NCBI GenBank assembly: GCA_938743325.2
Contig: OW568877.1
Coordinates: 1 to 64,000, forward strand
Length of the DNA: 64,000 nucleotides
Direction: 5' to 3'
From: Pycnococcus provasolii
Taxonomy: Eukaryota; Chlorophyta; Pseudoscourfieldiophyceae; Pseudoscourfieldiales; Pycnococcaceae
Of the stretch, positions 1-8,300 are shown in pieces (within the stretch, counting starts at the first letter, position 1; the number at the start of each line of letters is the position of its first letter). The notes below the pieces were generated by a model. It made no database searches and was not told the origin of the DNA. It saw nothing but the letters and a program-made list of their open reading frames with translations. A program made the position numbers and the translations under genes.

Positions 1-961
1 CAGTATATAGGCAAGAGGCAAGTGGGTGCCCCAAAAGCCAACGGAGGAGCGTTGCCAGTGAGGACTGTGGAGCGCACTGCAAGTAGGTCAAGGGAGAGAA
101 AGAGCTCACCGGAATGAGTTCGGAGGGAGCTGTTTATGTTGTTTTTTGAGTAAGATCTCCTTCATCCCTACTTCCGTTCTTCTTGACGTATTTTCTTCGT
201 TTTCGCCTGTTTCTTTTGTCGCCTGTTTGTTCCCTTTGTCGCGTGTTGCCTCCATTTTGACGTGTTGTGACGACGTAGCCTTCTTCATTCTCATGATGAG
301 CTTTCTTTGTGTATGACGTCGTTCTTGCTCTGGACTCTGGTGTCTCATGTGGCGTGGCATCTGGCGTTGTCTCCCATCATCGTCGTTCACGCGATGGTAG
401 GAAAGCATTTTTCTATTTCCTCCTTGTTTCCTCGTTTTTTTCTGGAATTTCTCTGGGGACTCGAAAAGGTAAAATGAAAAAATCACCTTTTTCTTCAACG
501 CTCTCTTGATCTCTTCCATTCTTGGTTCTCCGGAGCTACTCGTGCCTAGAAGAGATCGAGGGCTTCGGAGCACAAGCCCGGTTGCAAGGAGTTTTTTTTG
601 TGTTTTTCTTCAAGAGTTCGAGAGGAAAAACTACAAAAAAGCTTGCTTCCCCTTTTCTCATGTTGCGATCTTTTCTTCCCATTGCGACTTTTGGCGACTT
701 TTGGCGACTTTTGGGCGAGACCACGACATTGACGTGGTGAAAGGTGATCAGGTCTCTCAGACTGTCGAATTTCCTGGAATTTCCCAAGAATTCTTTTTTC
801 TCCCATGGATGCCGAACACGAACAACGAATTATTTTCTTCCTGGGATCTCAGAAAATCTCAACGCACGCCTAAACAACACGGTTGCCAGTGAGTGTAACG
901 CCCCAACATGAAACACCCAGGCAGCCAGGTGAGAGCCAGGTGTTGGTAGACCCAGCCTTTC
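1..961. other. Left-end region with no supportable gene
   Basis: I see no convincing gene here. The longest open stretch (minus strand, about 106-573) is lysine- and arginine-rich with no recognisable domain, and overlapping open frames on the other strand look equally arbitrary. A short direct repeat of the form ttttggcgac recurs around 690-715. The stretch ends at the telomere-like tract beginning near 962. Confidence 0.4.
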
Positions 962-1077
962 CCCTAACCCTAACCCTAACCCTAACCCTAACCCTAACCC
1001 TAATTGTAACCCTAATTGTAACCCTAATTGTAACCCTAATTGTAACCCTAACTGTAACCCTAACTGTAACCCTAATT
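962..1077. repeat. Interstitial telomere-like tract grading into a degenerate 12-mer
   Basis: About seven uninterrupted CCCTAA units (TTAGGG on the minus strand) are followed by four copies of the variant CCCTAATTGTAA and two copies with ACTGTAA. The progression from perfect hexamer to a homogenised 12-mer suggests an old telomere-derived block that later expanded by tandem slippage. It is internal in this window, with a repeat and LTR fossil immediately to its right. Confidence 0.85.
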
Positions 1078-1133
1078 GCCAGGCTGGCAGTTTGACGCAC
1101 ATGTTGAAAAAAAATTTGCCTCCGGTATGCGGC

Positions 1134-2079
1134 TGTTGGGGGATGGAATAATTGGGGGTTATTCAGTTCTATGTTAAGGAATCACGTGATACCTCCTGAG
1201 GGATCACGTGGTATGAAGAGTATCAGCTGAATGAAACCAAGTGGAACGAAATCGTCGAGAAATATGGACCCTTCAATATCGAAGGATGTGCTCGGGATGA
1301 CGGACAGAATGCGCGATTAGAGAATCACTTTACACCATCAAGACCGTTCCACTATTGGGTACCAACCGAAGGAGACAGAGTGTTTCTAAATCCGCCCTTC
1401 AGCAATGCACAGGAATATATGGACATTGCAAAAGACCACACTCATGGAATACGTGATGTTACTGTTCTGGCATTAATACCACATTGGCCCTCGCAGTTCA
1501 ATTTCGATGGATGGGAAAAGCTCGAGAGTTACAGCTATGGATCTATTCTCTTCCAGCACCCTAACGGGGATGCAGCCGGACCTACACGATGGAATACGCT
1601 TCTGCTGCGCCTCAAGACAACTTAGGATGGCAATACCAATCCTGTGGCGATTAGACGTCAGACTGAACCTGCCGTCGCTGCAAGCCACCACTAATTGGGA
1701 ATGGGATGATGAAGCGCGAACTCATGGGAGATGGGTCCGCGAGGAGGAGTGTTGGGGGATGGAATAATTGGGGGTTATTCAGTTCTATGTTAAGGAATCA
1801 CGTGATACCTCCTGAGGGATCACGTGGTACCCGAAAGGGCTGAATCACGTGATACCTGGAAGGGATCACGTGACCCCTTGGAAGAAAGAGGGAGCTCGGA
1901 GAAGCCTCCCTCCCCCACCTTGTAAGGGAAGGTGGGTTCCGTGGTGGAAACAACCACGTACGGAGTTTATTATTGTTGTTAAGTGTTATCTCGTGTAACA
2001 CTGACGACCTTAAGTTACCTTTAAGCTTATAACACTCCGTGGTCCTCTCCCTCCACGTATTGGCCGGTGGTTTCCAACA
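1134..2079 (+). mobile_element. Broken LTR retroelement fossil with 5-bp target duplication
   Basis: The element begins TGTTGGGGGATGG, ends TTCCAACA, and is flanked by the 5-bp duplication GCGGC (1129-1133 and 2080-2084). Its left end matches the start of the complete right-hand terminal repeat (1750-2079). The remaining interior (about 1240-1625) encodes a stretch with an NPPFS motif and a following PHWPSQ motif, resembling the methyltransferase-like segment carried by some protist and algal retroelements; family assignment (Ty3-like) is tentative. It is broken, with most of the usual gag-pol interior missing. The target duplication is still perfect, so the insertion is not very ancient. Confidence 0.75.
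1750..2079 (+). repeat. Right-hand long terminal repeat, 330 bp
   Basis: This is the complete terminal repeat of the fossil. It has TG...CA ends and a short inverted terminus (TGTTGG/CCAACA). It contains several CACGTG-containing motifs (for example gatcacgtgg and aatcacgtga) that could have been its own promoter elements. Confidence 0.75.
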
Positions 2080-2210
2080 GCGGCCGACCGTCGGCCAGTG
2101 TCGTGCAGAACGAAGCCAATAACAACAGCCATTTTTTTGGCAGTTAGGTTTGATTCGAAGCACTCACTCGCGGCACGAGGTTGGTCAAATTGTTAATACT
2201 CTTAGCGGAA

Positions 2211-2325
2211 TTGCCAGGCTGGCAGTTTGACCCACATGTTGAAAAAAAATTTCGCCTCCGGTATGCGGCCGACCGTCGGCCAGTGTCGTGCAGAACGAAG
2301 CCAACAACAACAGCCATTTTTTTCA
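2211..2325. repeat. Intact copy of a tandem repeat; empty-site equivalent of the LTR insertion
   Basis: The sequence starting ttgccaggctggcagtttga and running through gcggccgaccgtcggcc to a poly-T stretch is a near-identical copy of the DNA flanking the LTR fossil (about 1075-1133 joined to 2080-2138). The other copy was split by the insertion at GCGGC; this one was not. It therefore preserves the pre-insertion sequence within the same window. Confidence 0.75.
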
Positions 2326-3102
2326 CCCGCCGTTTTCGGCGATATCTTGCCATATATCACCAGTAGCGCGGTGATTTGGTTTCGTGCCGCGCAATTGAAG
2401 CAATACGAGTCGTGATGTGGTTCAGTCCGTGTTTATACGTGTAACGTAAGTTGTTTCATGTGACGAATCAGCCAATCAACGTTTGACTGAGTGCGAGAGA
2501 GTTTCCCTATCTTTGTTTTTGTTGAACGCTCCTTCTCGCGCTTCCAGTCGCGCACCCGCTTCATCACTTCATTGTGGCCGCGGATAACCCCGAAGTGGCG
2601 GTGCAGCGCGCAGCCATTGTCAAGGGGCTGGATAAGGCGATAATTGTTCAAGAACTTAACGCCGCCGCGGGTTTACCGGTGACGTCTATTTCTTCGATTG
2701 AGGCCGCGCCGGCTAAAGTGTTGGCGCCTGGGCTGCCTCCGCCGCCATCGTCGCCGTCGCCGCTGCCTCCGCCGCCACCGACGACGACGACGACGACGAC
2801 GACAGCGACAAAGGTGGCGAAACCGGTGCTTAGCGGCGCAGCGTCTTTGGGCCTACTCACTCGCCACCGCCGTGGTTGTCGCGGCGGCCGCGATCGATGG
2901 TGTAAGGCCACCAACAGACAGCACCTGTTGCTAAGGACTCCGGAATACACACACACACACCAATCATCAAGACTCGGTCAAAAATCATTCTTGGGTGGGG
3001 TACTTCGAAAAGAGGAAATTTTCCAATAATGTAAACTTGGATTCTTCCAACCAATACAAAGGAAAAGTCATGGAGTCTATGAAGAGCACGAAATAGATAC
3101 GA
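2326..3102. other. Intergenic region with unassigned open stretches
   Basis: No gene can be supported. An open plus-strand stretch around 2574-3029 reads as protein-like for its first 50 or so codons and then becomes a proline/threonine low-complexity tract caused by GCC/ACG repeats. It has no clear ATG or domain. A short (AC)n run lies at about 2948-2962. The stretch ends just past the stop codon of the minus-strand glycosyltransferase-like gene. Confidence 0.35.
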
Positions 3103-5019
3103 TTACATACGCCAATTATTTGTCCATGGCCCGTCGACGCTCGAGAAGGGCGGAACCTTTTTTGCGCGCGCCGCGGCAAGCTCAAGCGCAAGTCGGCTCA
3201 TGTTTGAAAGGAGATGAAGGATGAGGTAGTCGCTATGTCCGAGCAAGAGCATGTCGTATAGACTTGCCATCATTATCTTGTGACCCACGTTGCTTGCGCC
3301 ATTCCAAAGGTTCTTCCGGTACTCAATCTGCTCTTTACTGTCAAAGAGCTTGCGATCAATTTCAGGCGACGAAAGGAAAACAAAGTCAAACTCCGTTGCG
3401 AAGCGTCGTGACGCGCGGATCACACTCTCGTCATCTGTTGCCAAAAACACGCGTCTCGTCTGGTAACGATCTCGAAGTGACCTGAGCTCGGGCAAGTAGC
3501 TTGCGAGACCCTTGCACCGTCCCTTTCGTGCCGTCGTGTGGCACGCGTCGCCATGACGTACGTGCACTCCAATGATCGGCGAGACGAATCCAATTTTCCG
3601 CTTCACCTCTTCCAGTCGAAGCAGCGCGTCCGTATCGCGATTCATTTTGACAAGAACAGCGACCGTGGCTGTGCGCCACCAGAAAAGGCCCTGTGTCTGA
3701 AACTTCTTCGGAACGCGCTTGAAGTGGCTCACGTCATCGCACCACTTGCCAATCGCACAGCGGTTCGGGTGGGCACGAGGACCGGAGTACCCACGATACT
3801 TCGTGCGCTCGCGACGCTTCAAGTCCAAGCAGGTGCCACCAGCGACGGGGCCGAGATAGCAGTCCATGTCGCCGAGCATTCCCTTGTCCTTGCAGTACTT
3901 CGTGCCGGCGTAGTTCAAGCGGCCGGAGAAGACGAAGGGTCTCTGCCGCTCGTGGGCGAGCGCAAGGTATCCACTTGCGAAGTGAAGGCTGCTTGCAAGT
4001 CCCGCACCTTTCGCCTGCGCGCCGATGAGACCATCACGTACATCGGCGCGGCTGCACGAGCTTTTTGGATTTTGCACCGCGTGCAACTCGGACATTGCGG
4101 TATCCCAGAGGCTGCCAGCATTCCAGCGCGCATCGAGCGTGTCGAGGCGCTTCGGAAGTGGGAAATACCGCCAGTCACGGTTGATGTCTGTGCCACAATC
4201 CTCCTCGCCCACACGTTCGGGTGAACAGCGGCAGCGCTGCCCTGAGCAGCCAGAACCGTGACAAGTGCACGTGCCACCGGCACACGTGCTCGGCGAGCAG
4301 AGCGACATTGCAGTGTCACGAACGAACACCTTCACCTCGGTGACGGCCAGACGCCTTGCGTTGCCCGGAAGCGACACGCGCACGTAACGGGCCGTCTCGG
4401 AGACGTGGTCCCAGAAGAACACCGAGCGCGGTGACGTGTACTTGCGGCTTGACACGACGTTTCGTTCTCCGCGTGCGCCTGCGTTATCCCCGGGGCTCAT
4501 CAGCTCGACAACGAGCGGCTTGCTGGAGCCGACGAAGATCTCCTCGCACTTCGCGTCCCCAAACTTGAGGTTGTCGCAGCGTCGTTTGGGAAGCCAAACC
4601 TCCACGGCGGCGATGAGGTGCGCCTGCCCAACGTCCACCTCGATAAATGGATCTGACTCAACTTTCGTAGAAGCAGTCGTGCCATCCTCGCCGTAGAAGC
4701 CGTGTGTCACGCGATCAACGGCGCGGCTTGCCATAGCTCGGCCGGCAGTCGAGCTCATGTACGCTTCCTTGGCTACGTTGACGTGTTCTCCTTCATAGTA
4801 CACCGGCCGCAAGGTTTCCGCCAGTTGCGCCGACGCGTTGGCCGGCGGATCGTGCACGCTGCCCGACGACTTGTAGAGGAACGCGCTTGCACTGCACTGC
4901 ACGAGAGCCAGTGATAGGACAGCTCGTGCAAGCTTGTCGCCGTAGCCTAATAAGCATCTCCCAGCCTTGAAATGCTGTCGTTGTCGTGCTGTCGTGACGG
5001 AGGATGGTGATCCCGCCAT
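3103..5019 (-). CDS. Lectin-domain GT23 (alpha-1,6-fucosyltransferase-like) type II membrane protein
   Basis: The 638-residue protein starts at ATG 5019. A hydrophobic segment (about residues 30-48) after a basic N-terminus looks like a Golgi signal anchor. Residues of about 75-235 resemble an F5/8C or fucolectin-type beta-sandwich (FIEVDVGQ, ARYVRVSLPG). A cysteine-rich linker follows at about 240-270. The C-terminal half has GT23 features: a QGLFWWRTATVAVL segment comparable to the WWHGQF region of FUT8, the donor motif GVHVRHGD near residue 480, VFLATDD, and a C-terminal segment ending in a YLILHLLSNMSRLALELA block. The family transfers fucose from GDP-fucose to N-glycans or Nod-type glycans. 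Substrate is unknown; the appended lectin domain suggests self-targeting to glycans. It is divergent from CC2D2A, with about 340 bp between starts. Confidence 0.7.
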   Translation of the reverse strand: MAGSPSSVTTARQRQHFKAGRCLLGYGDKLARAVLSLALVQCSASAFLYKSSGSVHDPPANASAQLAETLRPVYYEGEHVNVAKEAYMSSTAGRAMASRAVDRVTHGFYGEDGTTASTKVESDPFIEVDVGQAHLIAAVEVWLPKRRCDNLKFGDAKCEEIFVGSSKPLVVELMSPGDNAGARGERNVVSSRKYTSPRSVFFWDHVSETARYVRVSLPGNARRLAVTEVKVFVRDTAMSLCSPSTCAGGTCTCHGSGCSGQRCRCSPERVGEEDCGTDINRDWRYFPLPKRLDTLDARWNAGSLWDTAMSELHAVQNPKSSCSRADVRDGLIGAQAKGAGLASSLHFASGYLALAHERQRPFVFSGRLNYAGTKYCKDKGMLGDMDCYLGPVAGGTCLDLKRRERTKYRGYSGPRAHPNRCAIGKWCDDVSHFKRVPKKFQTQGLFWWRTATVAVLVKMNRDTDALLRLEEVKRKIGFVSPIIGVHVRHGDACHTTARKGRCKGLASYLPELRSLRDRYQTRRVFLATDDESVIRASRRFATEFDFVFLSSPEIDRKLFDSKEQIEYRKNLWNGASNVGHKIMMASLYDMLLLGHSDYLILHLLSNMSRLALELAAARAKKVPPFSSVDGPWTNNWRM

Positions 5020-5111
5020 CTCTCTCTAACTTATCGATCTGCCGCCAGAATCCTTCGAAGAGAGGAGAGAGAGTGCGCGAAGTTACATACTACCCTAATC
5101 AAGGTAGTACC

Positions 5112-5143
5112 ACCAAGGGGAGATGAGTTTAATTCCCCTTGGT
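5112..5143. promoter_or_regulatory. Perfect 10-bp inverted repeat between divergent genes
   Basis: Arms ACCAAGGGGA (5112-5121) and TCCCCTTGGT (5134-5143) are separated by 12 nt. It lies between the starts of the GT23-like gene (minus) and CC2D2A (plus), so it could be a bidirectional regulatory site or form a hairpin in a 5' leader. Confidence 0.5.
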
Positions 5144-5145
5144 GC

Positions 5146-5195
5146 AACAGTGCATCCCCATGTCGACGTCTCTGCTCGTTTTCTCAAAGGGAGGG
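5146..5195 (+). repeat. Leader module shared with the CobW-like gene
   Basis: About 45 of 50 bases, running from aacagtgcatcccc to the G-rich end, match the reverse complement of 58044-58094. In both places the module points toward a downstream start codon 130-160 nt away, although the two genes are unrelated. It contains an in-frame ATG at 5160, which I judge to be part of the repeat and not the true start. Confidence 0.65.
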
Positions 5196-5354
5196 AGCGA
5201 GGAATTGAAGTTTCGCGCCCCAGGGGAACTCGTCGTTTGTTTTTCCCCCAGTTCAAATCCAAAGCAAACTTTTCCCACTCCCCCGTGTTGGGTGCCTGCC
5301 CAACTTCCCTCCAAAGGGCCTGCTGTCCCGGAACGCACTCTTGCGCACGTGGAA

Positions 5355-8300
5355 ATGGACGCCACCTTCAACGCCGCTTCCAACTCAGTGCCGGCCATGC
5401 AGACACGTGGTCCGAATAATAATAATAACGTGATGGTCGCGCAGCCTGCTCTACCGCCCTTGCCTCCAACGCAGACGCAGACGCAGACGCAGCAGCTTGG
5501 GCCAGCAGACCAAACACACACGCAGGGCGATGCGGCCGCTTCTCCACCAAAGCCGACGGAGGAGGGCAGTGATGCGAACGCAAACAACTTGCTAGACCAG
5601 ACTTGCACGAATGTCGCACTCGCCGTGCCAGGTCCGTTCGAAGGACTGTGCGACCTCTGCGTGGGTGATGCGTGCTGCTACGACCACCGAAACTGGAGGA
5701 CGAGGGCAGAGGTGCGGATAGGCAGAGTCGACGTGTTCGCGCAGTCCGCCGTTCTTGCAAGGCGCGTCTACAGGTTGACGAGTCGACCTGACACTGCACC
5801 AGCCGCACCTTTGGACGGAGGCATCGTCGCGCCACGCCCCGCGGTGCCTTCGTGGCGACTTCGCGCCTTCGAAAGGCGGCTCTTGAGCAAAGACGCACAG
5901 ACCGCAGGTGTGGATGCTGCAGGCGATTCGGTGCTTCCTCCCCAGTGGTTCGAGTCGCGAGATGGCATAGCCGCGGCTGTGGCACTCTCTGACCCCGTGA
6001 TTCCGGGTGGCGCGCGAAGGCCGAACCACCGCGTGGATCCGAACGCAAGCTACTTTCAGACGGAGCCTGCCAGCCCAGACGACGCTTTCGCCGCCGATGG
6101 GACGCGTCGCACGTATAGTCTCGAAGTGAACGTTGCGCGAGTCGAGTTCCACCTACACGCCGACATGAGCGAGGAGGATTTCCACGCGCAGGCGCTCCTC
6201 CGCATGTACCGCGACGTGCTGCGCCGCGAACGCGCAGGGCTAATCGATTTTCACCAGCGACGCGTCGCGGCCCTGCTTACCAACCTTGAGGCTGCGCTGT
6301 CTGCCGCGTCGCGACTTCGCAGGCCCGGCTCGGAGCGGCGATTCGCGGAGCTCGTCCGTCGACGTCTTGCTCAGGTGGAGCGAGAGGTGGTGAGCGCTAT
6401 CGAGCTTCGCGATGCCGCGATTCGTGAGCACGTCAACGGCATTGCTGCTCTCCAGAGGCACTACGCCGCCGTGCAGTCTGCAAGGCAGAGGCAGGGGTAC
6501 CAGGCAACGGGAATTTACCTCGAGATGCAGCGCGCACCGCCACGTGACACCGCTTCGCGTGATGCGGATGCTAGGCTAGAAGAGCGCATTGCGGTTGTTG
6601 AGGAGCAGGTGGCGCTTTATGACGCAGATACGACGAAGGTGGAGACGTTTGTTGCTGACGAGGCGCGATTGAAGTCGGCCCTCGCCGACGCCACAAATGA
6701 TGAGGCGGAGGTGCTGCGCCGCACGCTAGCCTCTCACCAACCGCCCACATTTGCATCGTTCGATGCCGTGGCGGCTGTGAGCCGCGCTAAACAGCCCATG
6801 GCGCGCCGTTGGGCGGCCACCGACCCTTCGTCGGCAACGACGACGCGCTTGCCGGTAGATCCGCACGCGAACGGCATTGCGGTGGTCGGCGACGCGCCTA
6901 TGGGATCCGCTGTTCCGGCAGCGGAGACGCGTCGACGCGCGGCGCTTGCGAGACGACGGTACTCCGCGCGTCTCATCGTTGACGGTGCGTACAGAGGACT
7001 TGCCACGGAAGCCAGGTCTCTGGAAGCGTCTGGATTCGCCGTGGACTTTGGGTGCACTTTTTCTCTGCGTGTCGAGCAGTGGCCCACGGATCTACGGCTT
7101 CGCATCGTCGAGCGAGGGCTTGCGTTAGAGACGGCTGTGGCTGAGATTCAACTTCGCATTCCGGGCGAGGATGGAGACGATAATCGAATGCTTGCGGATC
7201 CGAGCCCCGTCACATACGACTTCATTCAAGCGCATGGCAGCCGCATAAGCCAGCCTTGGCTCCAAACGGACATGAACACAGCGGCAATACCACACGGGGC
7301 TGCTTTTTGTCGTCTATCGTGGATCGCGGATGAAGATGGCGACGACGGAAGCTCTGTCGCCACCCATGGCAGTGCGGCAAATGCTCGGACGGGTGATCCG
7401 GAGAAGGCGCCATCGCTTGCACCGCCGCGCGTTGGCGTCACGCCGTCGGGAGGCCGCCCTGCATCGCAACGAAGTGCCACGGCAGCGCAGCTGAAGAGAT
7501 GGCTTCGTGACTACCCTCTTGACATGGCGAATCCGCGGGATGTTGAGCTCGCGAGGCTTCTGAGAGAATACGACGGAAGCCCACCGCCCACGAGTATGGG
7601 ACGCGATGTGCATCGGCTCAACACGATTTCTGGTGCAACGCTTGGCGAGCCGAAGTCGCGTCGCGCGTTGCTTATCCGCCGCCGCTGGGAGCGATTTCTT
7701 CGTGGCGCAGGCGATCGCATTGGGCTTCTGGAGCAAGCCGTGCCTGCAGGAGAGCGGGACATCGACGCTTTTCTTGCTGAGGCGGAGGCAAGTGACAATC
7801 TCATGCAGCTCAACACCGAGCTCGACGGCGTGGATGCGTACTCCGGCGAAGTGCTTGGGCAGCGCAGAAGCCTGCGCGATGCCATGCGCTCTCGAATTCG
7901 CCGTGCAATACACGACCCGAGATCTGCAGCCTCGGTGCGGTCGAACAAGATCGTGTCGTTCGAAGATGTCGTGAAGGACGTTCAGCTGCCAGCCATTACA
8001 CTCGACCTTCAGTTCCTGCTCGATCTGCTGGCTCCAAAGCGCAAGTTGAGGCCAAAGCGCGTGACGAAGCGCGCGCAGGCAACGCACCCGGACAAACTTT
8101 CAATCTTGGTATCCATCAACAAGGCGCTATTCCTCCCCCATCGTATTCAAGCTGATGAATCGTTGCCGTCGCCGTCGCCGTCAAATGGACGCGTTCTCAG
8201 CACATTCGTGGAGATTACGTTCCAAGGCAAAACGCGACGAACGCGAATCGCGCATGGAAACGAGCCAATGTGGAATGAACAAATTGAGATTCCCTTCCAA

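Noticed and set aside
961-1078. A true chromosome end at the telomere-like tract
   Set aside because: Sequence continues for a kilobase to its left without further telomere repeats, and the tract is short and degenerate.
1134-2079. Reading the terminal repeats as a DNA transposon with inverted ends
   Set aside because: The ends are TG...CA with a 5-bp target duplication, and the left end is a direct repeat of the right-hand 330-bp segment, which fits an LTR element.
2574-3029. 151-codon plus-strand open frame
   Set aside because: No ATG start, and more than half is a Pro/Thr/Ala tract from trinucleotide repeats. The first 50 residues look protein-like but match nothing I know.
5139-5354. 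Extending CC2D2A upstream to the first open codon or to ATG 5160
   Set aside because: The first open codon is TTG, and ATG 5160 lies within a leader module repeated before another gene, so 5355 is preferred. ATG 5160 cannot be fully excluded.
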